DNA of 64,000 nt from Candolleomyces eurysporus (lineage: Eukaryota > Basidiomycota > Agaricomycetes > Agaricales > Psathyrellaceae), in the NCBI GenBank assembly GCA_027579435.1, contig JANBPK010000704.1, positions 62,001 through 126,000 on the forward strand. The letters are read 5' to 3'. Within the stretch, counting starts at the first letter, position 1. Each line of letters opens with the position of its first letter. Made by a program: the position numbers and the translations under genes. The notes beneath the pieces were generated by a model. That model ran no database searches. It worked only from the letters and a program-made list of their open reading frames with translations, and was not told the DNA's origin. Of the stretch, positions 24,397 through 36,321 are shown piece after piece.

Positions 24397-27134
24397 CTAT
24401 GTCGACTGCCCAAGCACAGATACAGGCACGTCCTTGTATTTCTCAAGCATTTGGATTTTCTCCTCTTTCCCCTTTCTTGACAACTCCCTAAGTTTCTGAA
24501 TGAACTGGGGCGGAGCAGTAAACAGGGAGGGGTCAAAGGCCGCCGCGGCGCCTTCCACGCTCTCCGGTTTAGTTCCGTGCCCAAGAGTTTGCCAGTATTC
24601 TTCCAGATTTTCGGGCTCGATTCCAGAAGGAATGAGGTACGTCTTGAGTATCTTCTCCTGAACTGCGGTCAATTTCTTGCGAGCAACGTCGGGCTTGACA
24701 TCGAGGCGCTGGATCTTGTATTGCATAGACCCTGAACCTTTGTCAGATACATCATGCGGAAAACGGAAGGCCAAGAGATACGTACAGGGGGTGTCAGGGT
24801 TCGCTGCATTCGTAACTGCGCGGAATCCGGGCACCGGATCTTCGCCAATGTACGACTTGACCTCGACTCGGAGTTGTTCAATTGGTTTCTGTTCTGGTTC
24901 CCCGTCCCACTCCAGTGGTTCAACCCATACATACATTGCCGCAGTATCCTCCTTCGTGAAGAATGTTGCCCTAGAACTCTAAATTGCAGGTATCAGAATG
25001 AGCATGGTCACACGAGCAGGAAAACAGGGTAACATACCTGTCCCGGGAAACAGTTTGCGACCTCACCCACTACCTGCTCCATCAGCCCCACGCACTTCTC
25101 GAACACCTTGTCCCCCACCCCTTCTCCTGGTCCAAATAGCCGCTCGTCCATCTCTGAGAGGGGAATATACTGGAAACCAAATAGTGTTTCCGTATTATGA
25201 TAGGCCACAATTACTCCGTCCATATTACCAATGCGGACTTGGAAACTTGAGGTGTTGCGAGACGGAATATTAGAAAGGAAGAGAAAGGTTCTAGGGAGGC
25301 TGCTCACCTATATTTAAGGAAAGCAGATCTAATTAAATCGTAGTATTCTTTCTCGAAACTTTCTAGTTCGCCATGGGCCTTCTTGATGGTATAGCCCTTG
25401 TGTTCCTGTTCACAGTTCAGCACAATGTGTCTCTAGATCCAAGCGGGATGCCGCGAACCTCGTAATTAAGAACGTCGAGGCGGATTGGCACGCAAGCACG
25501 CGTCTTGATATCAAAAACTCCAGTCCCCGGTAGCCGAGGATCGTAGCAGTCTAGTTGTGACCTAAGTACAAAGTTCTCGGACTACACCCGTAAGCGGACA
25601 GCCTTGCAGTAGGACAGAGTACACACACCTTTGCGTATCGGTATGCTTCGCGTTCGTTGCGACGGTCGGTGACAAGCGGCGACGCTTTGAGCAGCTCAGA
25701 GAAATCTTTTTGCGGCATTGTCAGGAATCTTTCCAAAAGTGTTCCCTACCAACAATGAGCTCCAAAGATCTCTTATACATAGAAAAAGTATCGCTTACTA
25801 GCCAAGTTAGAATAGTCTTCTCTGGCATGTCGAACGGCGACTTGTCGGAGTCAATGGTGTGGACTCCATCCTTGTAGTTCAGAGTGACCATAGCAGGCCA
25901 TCTTTGAGCTGGAGAAAACTTCTTTGACTGTAGAAGGAGAATTTCAGTGCCAATACCACAAATTGTGAATGGCCGACAAACCAAATTCCGGAAGTCGTGC
26001 GATAGAATGGACGTGTCCACCTCCTTGTCTTCCGAGACGAGGAAATAGCAATGGGACAGAATCCCGGACAGTGAAGAAGTAGAACCTGCAAATGACCTGT
26101 TTTCCCGCTCGGCTAGTGATCGAAGGTCCTGGTGGAATGGGCATGAAACGAGATTCCATGGTCGGGCCAGACAAGCACTTACCTGATCCCTTGAGCTTGG
26201 GACGAAAGCTGGAATTCGGTCAAAGTCAAAGTCGGACACTTTTGGCACTGTCTGGAGCCATGGAGTGAAATTGTACACTCTTGAACGAGGATCCTGCAGC
26301 CAGTGGACCCCAGGACTGGAAACGGACGTCAGAACAACGCAATCGGTATCCACTCGGAAGGTTTTTCTTACTTGAAGAGGACCCTCTCAAGGCCATGAGA
26401 GAGAGTGGCGATTGGTGGCCGCTCATAAGAGGGGAATACATCTAGACTGCAGGATTAGAAAAGCAAAAGTCGTACAACGGGAACAAAATACCTTCGAGTA
26501 CGGCCCCTTCGCTGGTGACCAATGTGCCCTGCACCTCTTGCTTCGGGACCAGAATGTGCGGAGGTCGCGGTTTGTCCTTGGAGGCCAACTTCTGTTTGAG
26601 TTTTGAAGGAGCCGACTTCTCCTTGCGCTTTGCATTCCCGGTTCCCGGTGGTACTACCGGAGTCAAGTCTGCGGGTTTTAGTTTTATTGGTTCAGCACCG
26701 GAACGGAAGCTCAGTAAGGGACACGTACGATCTTTCCAAGTAGTTTGAACCCATTTCTCTTTCACCAAGCCGGTGCCCGCAGCCGTCTCCGACGCAGCAG
26801 CTGCAGGAGGACTGCCAGCAGGCGCCTTTTTCTTCTTTTTCTTTTTGAACGACTGCGGCTTGTATGGCCGTGGCTCTGCCTGCTGTAGAAAACTGCGGGT
26901 TTCCGGAGACAGGGAGTATAGCCAGCTGGACGAGTTCTTCGGTTTCTTGTGCGCCTTCAAAGCACGGGGCGGTCCATCGTTCCCGGACTTCGGAGTAGCG
27001 GGACGACGTGGCTTGTGGTGCTTGGGCAGCGTATGCAGTGGTGGGACTACAATCGAGAGGGCATCGTGCGAGGCATTCCGGACAGCAGTAGAGACGAGGA
27101 GATGGCGAAGAGGACGATGGGCAGAACTGAGCAT
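24397..27134 (-). CDS. PET127: Pet127-like mitochondrial RNA-processing protein
   Basis: Pet127 is a membrane-associated mitochondrial protein involved in 5' end processing and turnover of mitochondrial RNA in yeast; the family has a PD-(D/E)XK-like nuclease fold. The N-terminal exon from 27134 has a presequence-like start (MLSSAHRPLRHLLVSTAVRN) and a long Lys/Pro-rich region. The conserved domain follows over several exons: GVHWLQDPRSRVYNFTPWLQ, FDFDRIPAFVPSSRDQ, GSTSSLSGILSHCYFLVSED and HTIDSDKSPFDMPEKTILTW, then (25500-25560) a stretch resembling LDCYDPRLPGTGVFDIKTRA, then GELESFEKEYYDLIRSA, RIGNMDGVIVAYHNTETLFG and FQYIPLSEMDERLFG. The last exon ends KYKDVPVSVLGQST with the stop at 24397. 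These pieces look like separate small genes when read unspliced, but together match one family from end to end. Confidence 0.85.
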
Positions 27135-27268
27135 GCCTTGCCCATGAGCGCTGGGTAGAGAAACTGGAAAATATTTGATCGGCCGTCACGGAATCCATTT
27201 TTGGGTTGCCGAACATTGGAATATTCAATGATCTCACCGTTGCTCTCTCCCCTCAACACCCGCTAGCG

Positions 27269-28430
27269 ATGGGCTTTTTTGGCTCTCTCTTCTTGTGGTT
27301 TACTGGGTGAGTGTTGGAGCTCGTGTCTTCAGCGCAGTGCTCATCGCAGGGACAGCCTTTTCTTCTCCAAACAGGCAGAGGTAGCCGTCGTCGGTCTCCA
27401 GGTCCGTTGCCAGTGCCCACATCGACCTCCACCCTTGGTCTAATCACATTGCAGGCGTCAGGAAAGACCTCTTTCGTGAATGTTATCACCTCTGGGCAGG
27501 TGAGTCGGCCAGATCACCCCGGAGGCTCGCATGGCTCAAGCTCGATGCCCAACGTCATTAGTGGAGCGAAGACGTTGTGCCAACCGTAGCCTTCAACTTT
27601 CGCAAGATCAGGAAGGGCAATGTTACGCTCAAGGTCTGGGATGTAGCAGGTGTGCAGATCGCGCTCTCGCCGCTAGATCACTGGTGTGCCAACATGCGCG
27701 TATGATTGCAGGTCAACCGAAATTCCGTTCAATGTGGGAGCGCTACTGCAACGGGGTTGATGCAGTTGTGTGAGTACCGTTCCGCCTGCCATCTGCCGTC
27801 GTCCATCACTTACGCCCCTCTCAGATACGTAGTGGACGCTGTCGATGTAGGTCGACATACACTTGCATTCGCGCAAAGGCTCATATGGTCCCGTTAACAG
27901 CATGAGAAGTTCAATACCGCTCGGTTTGAGCTTCACCAACTGCTCAGCCATCCTACTCTTACTGGAGTACCTCTGCTCGTGGTATGTACTGGTATCTCTT
28001 GGTCAGTACTAGCGGGTTCCTAAGAACGCTATAGCTCGGCAATAAGAATGACCTTTCCGGTCATGCCACGGTCAAGGATCTTATCAAAGAACTGTAAGTT
28101 GCGCAGTCTTCTGAGCAAAGCACTCCGCAGCGACTGACCCGTCCACTTTCAACAGGCAGCTAGACAAGATATCAGATAGACCTGTTTCCGTGAGTGTATC
28201 GGTGTTGCTTCGACTTCTCCCTTGCTGATCAGACCCCACCCAATTAGTGCTATTCTGTGAGTCATTCTCTCGCTATCGGCGGTCTTCTTGAGTTGACATC
28301 GTCATTGTTCTGCAGTGTTCTATGAAGAGCCAGCACAACCTGTGAGTACTCCAAACAATCTAGAGCGTTCGAGGTCTAACATCTCTTAAGGGATATTGTT
28401 CTGCAGTGGCTCGCAGCCAAAAGCCATTAA
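27269..28430 (+). CDS. ARL8: Arl8-type small GTPase
   Basis: Arl8 is an Arf-like GTPase that controls lysosome/vacuole positioning and fusion in animals. Spliced translation begins MGFFGSLFLWFTGTAFSSKQ and carries the P-loop GLQASGKTS, PTVAFNFRKIRKGNVTLKVW, the WDVAGQ motif, RSMWERYCNGVDAVVYVVDA, VPLLVLGNKNDLSGHATVKD (NKND guanine-binding motif) and the end NLDIVLQWLAAKSH with the stop at 28430. There is no N-terminal glycine-2 myristoylation consensus match strong enough to call, consistent with Arl8 rather than Arf. The gene is cut by about nine introns, including one that isolates a 9-nt exon (28248-28256, encoding Cys-Tyr-Ser). It lies head-to-head with PET127 (134 bp) and tail-to-tail with the SCOC-like gene. 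Confidence 0.92.
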
Positions 28431-28633
28431 ATTATTCCTTTCGCTACATTCGGGTTCTCGTCTTATCTGTAGTCTTGGCTTCATTTCGTTCTTCATGTTT
28501 CACATTCATTTCCCAGTGGTCGTAATCACTTCGTTTTCGTGAGCTGTTGTTGTTCACAGATGTACTTCTATTATATCTGAGGTTAATAGAACTTCATGTC
28601 ACTTGGGGTATCCGCGAACGAAATGTGGGATTG

Positions 28634-29000
28634 TCATCGCCGTTTAGCCATTTGCACAGTCAAATTATCGATGTACATTTGAAGGGTTTCGTTTCCAGAG
28701 ACCAATTTGTCCACCTCCTTTTGGACTGCATCCACCTTGGACAGCATAGCTATCGGTGCATAAGTATTGAGCAGATATGAAAGGGGTCTTTACAATGCTC
28801 ACCGCGAAGGTCTTCCTGGTATGATAGAATTTCCCTGAATCGCATGCGGTCAATGAGGATCCATACAAGGACCGCAACAGAATATCCCCTCACTTGAGAA
28901 CCTTCTCCTTCTTGATTGCGTCTCTGACAATGTCCCCAGTTTTCGGAGATGTAACGCCCCATCCAGGGGAGTCCTCAGCGACGAAATTGTCAAACTCCAT
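28634..29000 (-). CDS. Small coiled-coil protein of the SCOC/Slo1 type
   Basis: This gene encodes about 84 residues in three exons. It starts at the ATG at 29000 with MEFDNFVAEDSPGWGVTSPK, continues DIVRDAIKKEKVLK, then after an intron EILSYQEDLR, and after a second intron AMLSKVDAVQKEVDKLVSGN and ETLQMYIDNLTVQMAKRR, with the stop at 28634. The second intron has a clear GTGAGC donor. The final exon is a heptad-type coiled coil ending in a YIDNL block similar to the YIENLM end of animal SCOC and yeast Slo1, proteins that bind Arf-like GTPases at the Golgi. It is too short to stand out as an open frame. Identity as a SCOC relative is probable, not certain. It lies next to ARL8, though the known SCOC partners are Arl1 and Arl3. 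Confidence 0.68.
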
Positions 29001-29166
29001 GGTTGCCGTCGTCGTCGAGGTTGAAGAATGACGGCAGTGATGGCAATTGACGGCTAACTGATCCAAGGCGGAGATTGAATCCTCCTAAAGCAGCATGACG
29101 CGTCGCGTCGAGAGGTCTTGATTTCTTCCAAGTTCAACGTTCAACAACACCCATCGCCTCGCAAAT

Positions 29167-30386
29167 ATGCCAGCAACGGTCACGCCAGATACTTTGCTCG
29201 CCTTCAAGGCTGGAAGAGCCTTCAGAACAGGGGACACCAACTCTGTGGTGGCCGATCCAGCAAAGGGTGCTGTTCTGTTGACCAACGGGGAGGATGGACT
29301 GCTGCATTTCATCTGGAAGAACAGAGATACCAATAATATTGAAGAGGTGCTTTTCACATAGTTTATATATACATCGACTATACTAACATTTGCTTTGCAG
29401 GATCTTATCTTGTTCCCTACCGATGCGACCTTCAGCAAAGTTAGCCAATCTAGCGCCGGGCGGGTGTATGTCCTCAAGTTCTCCTCGTCCAATCAAAGGC
29501 ACTTTGTGTGTTTCAATTCCTCCTGTCTCATTAGCTGTCGCTTACAAAATCTCTTATAGTTCTGGATGCAGGTACGGCGCACCACTCAGGGTGAAATACC
29601 AAAGTGGAATAATATATGTCATTAGGACGCATCGTCCAGCAGAGATGAAGAGTTCGCCAACAACGTAAACGGCGTTCTCCAAGACCCCGACTACGACCTC
29701 GTGTGGGGCTCTTCCGCTGGTAGCTCATCAGCGGTTCCTGCTTCCACATCCCAGGCATCCTCGTAAGTATGTCGCACCCGCTTTACCGTTCCTTGGTGTT
29801 CCTTGACACATTGGGATTCCTTAGAGCTCCTTCCACCGGATTCCAAGCAACGCCCGAGCAGCTTGAAGCGTTGCAGAACCTTCTCAGGGCAGGTGGCTCG
29901 AATGCCGCTGCCCTGCAATCTGCGTCCGGCAAGTTCTCGTTAACTTTTTATCTTGGCTTTTTATCTCATCTCACTCTGCTGATGATATACAGACTTGTCG
30001 CTGGTAGACATTCTGACCCCCGCAAATCTCGTGCCCCTCTTTCAAAGTCACCCAGAACTCGTACCAACACTCTTTCCATATTTACCACCAGATCTACCGG
30101 TTGAGCCTTCTGCAGAAGTGTTGCAGAGCGTTATCCAGTACGTAGTTACGCCCTTTTCGAAGCAATACACTTTTCGACTGACGTCCTGTGTTTCGATAGT
30201 TCTCCACAATTCAGATCAGCTGTAGCGAGTTTCGACCAGGCCTTGAGGACAGGTCTCCTGGGTGACTTTGTGCGGCAACTTGGTTTGCCAGCAGAGGCCG
30301 GTATTGGGATTGTCCCATTCTTGAGGGCAATCCAGGAAAAGGCAGATCGGGAAAACCGAGAGAGTGGCAGAATGGATACAGACTAG
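29167..30386 (+). CDS. RPN13: Proteasomal ubiquitin receptor Rpn13 (ADRM1)
   Basis: Rpn13 sits on the 19S regulatory particle, binds ubiquitin through its Pru domain and, in species with a long form, docks the deubiquitinase Uch37 through its C-terminal DEUBAD domain. The start at 29167 gives MPATVTPDTLLAFKAGRAF, followed by the Pru domain: KGAVLLTNGEDGLLHFIWKN, DLILFPTDATFSKVSQSS and GRVYVLKFSSSNQRHFFW. A Ser-rich linker leads to the DEUBAD region with SLVDILTPANLVPLFQSHPE, LLGDFVRQLGLPAEAGIGIV and PFLRAIQEKADRENRESG, ending MDTD at 30386. The presence of DEUBAD distinguishes it from the short yeast protein and implies a Uch37 partner elsewhere in the genome. Five or more introns; borders inferred from frame. 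Confidence 0.92.
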
Positions 30387-30586
30387 TGAAACCGCGTAGA
30401 TCGTCCTGTCTTTATTTCTTGTAATTCAAATATTCTTGCCCGACAAGGAAGGCTTATAAATTTGATGTTGAGATCCACAAGAATTCCAAGTGTTTGCAGT
30501 CGGAAGAAGTTGCTATGCACATATTGGGGTCGGCATTTCAGTACAATTAGAAGTGGTGAGTAGTGTAGGCGCCGGTCGCCGAGATA

Positions 30587-31814
30587 TTAGTCTATGACTT
30601 CTTCAGCGTCGCTATGTTCATCTTGTCGAGCAATACGACGTTCGTAAGCCTTGACTCTTTTAGCCAAATCATTGTTAGGCTTCAACAGAGCAAGGGTAAT
30701 TCGCTGTCGGCAGCCTGCAGCTGGGCATGGAATAGACCCGGGACCTCGGAACGAAGCCCTGATTGCCTCCGCAGAGTATGAATGACCGCAAGAGGTCCTG
30801 TATATCGTGAGCGTTCCGGAGCCGGAGGGAGAAAGAGAAAATCTTACGAGGTCAGGGGGTTGACGAGGAGGGTCAAAGTGATTGGGCACTTGTAATCTTG
30901 TGTTTGCCCTCCAATCTCCAGTTCGTCGTCGTCGTCGCTGTCATCTCCCTCTTCTGTTGAAGCCGTCAGTGACAATGTAGCAAGACCAGCAACTGTCCGG
31001 ACCTTTCTTGATGAAGTTTGTAAGAGGAGGCATTGGGGTGTCGGGGTGCGTAGCATCCCAGATCCCGGTCCTAAAGTCGATATACTCTTGTACCTTGGCG
31101 TACTTCTGGCGAGAAGTCTTCTTCTTATACTCCCTATTTTCGCTCTTCACACCGCTAAAGTATCTATCCATGGCGTCGGACTGTATCGTTTGGTTGAGCA
31201 TACCAGTATTTTCAATGCAGGAAGCACTCACGATTTCTTCACCTCGAGACACTCTTTGATAGATATCATCTAGGACTTTGCTGTGGTTCTGGAATTTGGC
31301 GCTAATATCGATTGCTTCTCGCATGATTATGTCGAGTTCTGCGATTTCCTAGTACGATGAGAAGTCAGGGGTTGAACCTTGTAACGCGCGTAGAGCGTAC
31401 CTCTGGCTCCGAGTCGTCCCCCTCTGCGGCATCCGCAAGAGCAATGCCAATGTCATTCATAAGATTCCAATTTTGCCGAATGACTTTGTCGCAGTTGGTC
31501 CAGTCGCTAGCCATCCCGTGTATAAATTGGGCGTTGGCTTTGGTTATCGGCTGGTCAGTGAAGTTACTGACATCGATCCTCTCGTCGTCGCTTTCTTGAT
31601 CTTCATCGGCCGCGTCCTCTCTCTCATATTCTTGAACTTGAGGTTTTTTCGTACTGGACTTGGCGGCCTGTTTCCCGCTGCGTTTGCCAGATTGGCGAGG
31701 TGCATCCTCGTCGCTTTCGACATCGTCCACCTGGCCTTGGGTAGACCTGTCCATTTCTATATCCTCCGAGTTCTGCCTCCTGGCTTTGCGACGAGAGCTG
31801 CTGGCTGCCGGCAT
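30587..31814 (-). CDS. NSE2: SUMO E3 ligase Nse2/Mms21 of the Smc5-Smc6 complex
   Basis: Nse2 is the SP-RING SUMO ligase of the Smc5/6 complex, acting in DNA repair and replication-fork stability. The start at 31814 gives MPAASSSRRKARRQNSEDIE and an acidic, disordered N-terminus. Central exons are helical (FIHGMASDWTNCDKVIRQNW, REAIDISAKFQNHSKVLDDI), matching the coiled-coil arm that binds Smc5. The C-terminal SP-RING has DYKCPITLTLLVNPLTS, then, after an intron, TSCGHSYSAEAIRASF and IPCPAAGCRQRITLALLKPN. It therefore keeps the Cys, His and two further Cys ligands expected. It ends HSDAEEVID with the stop at 30587. It is divergently paired with the uS12m gene (166 bp between starts). Confidence 0.88.
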
Positions 31815-31980
31815 TCTGGTTGATGTATGAGAGCTGACAGGTTAAGCGCGTCTAAAATCGCGACGCGTTCGTATTGTTTGGCATCAGCCTCTGAACCAAA
31901 CTCTGACCTGACTGTTTTCCTCCGTCCGGTCAGCGCTGTCTCTCACAACCAGCTCAGGTCACTCTCTGTCGTCGCCCTCA

Positions 31981-32639
31981 ATGCTGTCTGCGTTCCGAGC
32001 CGTGTCTCGGACGTCCCGCTCGACATGGGCTCCGGTGCTGGCACGGCAGCTGGCCCCCCAGCAGGCCCACCAAAGGCTCTCGCTGCCCTCCACCCTCCAG
32101 CAACTACAACAGCAGCGCTTCTTCCACCCGACTCCGACCGCTATGCGCACCATCAACCAGTCTATGCGAGCCAAGAGGAAGCCCAAAAAGTCCGAGGGTG
32201 TCAAGTCTCCTCTGCTCGAGAACTGTCCCCAGAGGAAGGGTGTCGTCACTAGGCTTATTATTGCCAAACCCAAGAAGCCCAACTCGGCCAAGCGAAAGGT
32301 CGCCCGTGTCAAGTTGACGACTGGAGAATCCCTCATGGCCTACATTCAAGGTGAAGGTCACAATTTGCAAGAACACAGTGTGGTTCTTGTTCGTGGAGGC
32401 AGAACGAAGGATCTTCCCGGTGTGGGGTAAGTCTAGTTGAATCCCTTCGCCGGCGGTTCACAGCGATGGCTAACGTCTGTCTTTTCTAGTTATAAACTTG
32501 TCCGTGGTGCTCTGGACTTCAGTGGAGTTGTTGGTCGTGCCAAGTCTCGTAGTAAATATGGGTACGTGCTCCGGTCAATCGCCCGCCGTCTTCATCCATT
32601 AATCCAATATTCCACAGTGTTAAGAAACCAAAGAAGTAA
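31981..32639 (+). CDS. MRPS12: Mitochondrial small-subunit ribosomal protein uS12m
   Basis: uS12 lies at the decoding centre of the ribosome. The protein starts [20 protein letters not shown], a mitochondrial presequence rich in Arg and Ser, then has a Gln-rich stretch. The mature domain reads [57 protein letters not shown] and [20 protein letters not shown], ending KSRSKYGVKKPKK. Two introns are used: one after LPGVG (starting near 32430) and one after KYG (starting near 32562). The conserved PKKPNSAxRK loop and GGRxKDLPGV block make the call secure. The stop codon is 64 bp from the stop of the convergent PH-domain gene. Confidence 0.95.
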
Positions 32640-32703
32640 ACTAGTAGTCCCGCATAGCGTACTTAATTCTATAGAGATGATCCCAGACATTCCAATAATC
32701 CAT

Positions 32704-35700
32704 CTATTTAGTCAAGTCAATAACCTTCCCAGCATCCCTCAACTTCTGCTCTCGTTCAGTCTGAACCCGAGAAATCCTCTCGATCTCTGTGGTCAGCGCC
32801 CAGCACCAGGCATCCCGTTCAATTCGACTCCGGGTCCGTAACACAACCATCTTGTGCTTTCCTGATAAGTTTGGAACCGACTTGTTAGGAAGGGCAGCTG
32901 CAGTTGGCGCCTTCTCAGCGTCTGTCGCAGCCGGATGCGGACGATACCAGAGCATAAAGAGCATGTCCTCGTCGCGGTCGTCCGTTTCGAGGCCGTCTAC
33001 GTATCGTCTTGGTGCGGCAGCCGCGTTCGCCATGAATTCGCCTTTCGGTAGGTTCATGGCTGCGAAATACCCCGAGAGCACGTAGGCGTCGAGTAGGCTG
33101 ATCCTTTGCTTTGCCGCATTGTGCAGAGAGGAGCCTGGCTTTACACGGAATCGCACTAGATGGCCTGCAACAATCGCCACGTAAAACAGTCTTCGGGGCG
33201 AGCTTAGTATTTGCATAACCACGAAGCAGGATCCAACTCACTTGTACGGCCCTCTCAGCCCTTTCCTCATATGCAATTTAGTCGCTTTGGTGATTGGGCT
33301 GCAGCCCTCGATGATGCACCAGTTATACAGGTTCTCCATGGCAGGATATGGTGCGGACATATCTGCTGGGGGCTCCGGAGGGAAGTCCTCTTCCTGGCAA
33401 ACCCGAGTCTGCGGTGTCAAACGAGGTCTCCGAGCCTGTGCCAGGTCGATTTCATCCTTCGCATCGACACGCTTCTTGTGCTTCCAATAGCCAACTAGAA
33501 GCCGCAATCGATTCACCCATTCCAAGGCGAACCGGCGAGAATACGTCTGACACGAAATCAGCTCACACTGGCACTCCAACATGAGGATGACGCACTCACC
33601 TCGAAGCGTATCACATTGCCGGTGTTCAGCAATAACTCGAAACACCTTCGCACCCGCACAAGTGTTTTGTCCTGGCGTTGAAGGAGGTAAACTTCGCCCC
33701 CCAAATCTTCGTCATCATCCAGAGTGGGCTGCTCTTGCTGCGACCACACCTTAAACCAAGCGTTGTCGTCTGAACCCGGGTCCTTCTCCGTGTGCGTGGT
33801 TGGCGGAACAGGCACAGATGCCCTTCTTACCGCAACGATAGACCTCAGGTTAATCACACCTGCTGCATGCATTACTTGGTTGGCACCCCGATGAATTTCC
33901 GATTTGCGGAGACTCTTAACCCAAGAATCCAAGTCTTGCGTCGTCAGGGCCAAACCTGGGGGAGAAGGTGGGTACGCCTCGTTCAGATGATTAATGAACA
34001 AAAGCCCCATGTGTGTTGAGAGATAGAGGGATTGCTTGAGTTGGGTGTTTGGTTTGACGCGCTCGACATATCCTTCGATTGATGGTGGCTCGTCATTTAC
34101 AGCGCCACCCTTGAGATGATAGTGCGTCGGGGCATGGGAAGTCAATCGGATCTCCAAAGCAGCGGGTCGAGAGGACTGGAATCTTGGGTCAGCCTGGACG
34201 AGATCCATTTCCAACGATCAACGTACCTGCTTCACTGCTAATCCGGCTAAGATGGCCCATGGTCTCGTCTTGCCATATATGTCCTCGTCCAGCCACAGCC
34301 AGTCTAGATGCGCATCTCTGCGCCAACAAAGCTCCAGTCTTTTCCCCTGTTCGGTGAGTTCTCTTTCAACAAGAGCGAACCAATCGGGGACAGAACGCAA
34401 GGAGTTCATGCAGAGTTCAACGATATTATCTGGCGTGAACACGGCATAAAGTTCCTGATTGTCGATCTGCAACCGATATGGTATGTCGATCGTTACTGTA
34501 CTATTTAGGCGCGGGTTGTGCACCTCGATAGTCGGAGGTACCTGACCCCCTAGATGTCGCCTTTGAAACACCAAATACAAGGCGATGAGGTTCTTGTACT
34601 CGACGAAAATACCCTGGAGACGCACCAGAGTTGCCAAGTCCAGTCCCACGCCCTGGATCGGCTCTTGTGCTTGAAGATAAAGATGTTGATGCCTTCTTTT
34701 TCACGACTGAAAATCGGGCGCGGCCCTGTGAATGTCCTTGTCGACGTAGGAGGGCAGGTGATGCAGAATGTCAAGTCCACGAACGAGTACAAGGACAAAT
34801 TCGTGCGCGGCGACTTAAGCGGGACCAGATACGCCAGATGCTTCCGGCCACTAAACATTTCCCTGCCAGGAAGTTTCTGCATTCCCGCAAGTCAGCTCTA
34901 CCGGCGGTAGGTGAATGAAAGAAGTTTACGCTTACATCGTCTTCGTAGAGTTCGATGAGATCTCTCCTCCATACAACCATGAATTCGGCCCAGTCTTCAT
35001 ATTGCAAATCTCTGGTGGTCCGGTGAATTGAATCGTCAAACTTTGCGTTGATAGCTCCTTGTTTGGTGTATGCCACCCGCACCAGCATTCTGTCTCTAAG
35101 CTAGTCAGACACAAACTATCGAGATCCAGCTGGAGAGAGGCAATCACCTCGCATCACAATATCTCCCCATTGTAAGCCAGCTGAGGGCATTACTGGGGAA
35201 AGCATTGCCGCCTGACTACTTGTAGGATCCAGGGCGCTTTCCGTTCGGGACAGAACCTCTAGTGGTGGAACCGGAGGAGGGGCCGGACTTTCGGAACCAA
35301 TCTCTGGAGAAGCGGGTACAGCGTAATGCACCTGGCGTTGTTTCCCTTTGTCCTTGAAGTTGGTTTCAGGGCTGTCCGAATGGGCCGACCTCCCTGGAAC
35401 GGCTAAGAGACCTGTCTTGGAGTCGACGTTGGACTGTCCACTGGGTGTCATGGGCAACGGCGTCCCGAGATTCTGTACGCTTCTCGAGGCTGAGGGATTG
35501 GCTGCTAGAGCTTGTACAGACACCACGGACGAGCTGGGACCCTGCTCCGGTCGTGTAGGTGGGTTCAGCAGGTTGACACCCAAAAGACAACCGATTTCGA
35601 AGCTTCCGCCAATCCAGCGGCTAGTGGTGGATTTGTCCTTTCTCTTGCGTCGGTTTTTCCAGGCTTGGCCCCATTCGCTCTCCCTCCATCTCTGAATCAG

Positions 35701-36321
35701 CTCTTCTGCGAGATTCTGCTCGTCATAGTCGTCGTCCCAATTCTCGGTTTCATATGACAAGACATGGCTCTCCGCGTCTTCCACGTCGTCACAGGTCTTC
35801 TTCCGTTTGATTCTGCTCCCAGTCTTGCTCTCCCCGTCCCCGTCTTCTCCACGACGCCTGTCCGATCGGTAATGTTCCACGAAACGTTTCGCGTGATTCT
35901 TCACCACCTTCATGACATCTTCGACTTTGTCAGGTGCCTCGTCCTCCAGCTGGGTTAGGGTAATCACACCCGTATTCTCCTTCTTCTTCTTGACCTCGTT
36001 CTCGATGTGTGATATCACCTTCTCCGGCATTGGGCCTATGAATACCCGTCTAGTAGGGTGGGCCTCATGCTGGCCATTCTCCTCGCGGGTAACGGCACTG
36101 CTGGCGCTTCGCCAGCCACTAGGGCCAGCACTATTGACTGAGAGATGAAGTTGAGAGGTGGAAGCCATGACCAGAGAGGGTCGACACGCAGACTTAGAGT
36201 GCCATTGGCGTGAGGAAGAGTTGCTAGCGTCACTGGCTGATGACAGAATGGCGTCTCCAAAAATAGACCGCATCATATCCCAATTGGGTGACCTCCGACA
36301 CGCAAGCGCCGAGCTCCCCAT
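32704..36321 (-). CDS. Large PH-domain-containing fungal protein
   Basis: The N-terminal exon (35116-36321) begins MGSSALACRRSPNWDMMRSI and is largely disordered apart from a segment with RRVFIGPMPEKVISHIENEV. Downstream exons are compact and mostly hydrophobic/beta-like: YEDWAEFMVVWRRDLIELYE, FSREKEGINIFIFKHKSRSR, IDIPYRLQIDNQELYAVFTP and YVERVKPNTQLKQSLYLSTH. The region after the last of these reads like a PH domain (LYLSTHMGLLFINHLNEAYP, MHAAGVINLRSIVAVRR), and a later block (MVVLRTRSRIERDAWCWAL) resembles the C-terminal Trp helix of a second PH domain. The protein ends AGKVIDLTK. I do not recognise a named orthologue. Large fungal proteins with this layout are generally thought to act at membranes; that role is an inference. 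The exons around 34900-35110 were joined only roughly. Confidence 0.72.

Noticed and set aside
24397..25307. Separate hypothetical gene starting MDGVIVAYHN
   Set aside because: These exons match the C-terminal part of Pet127 and join in frame to the upstream exons.
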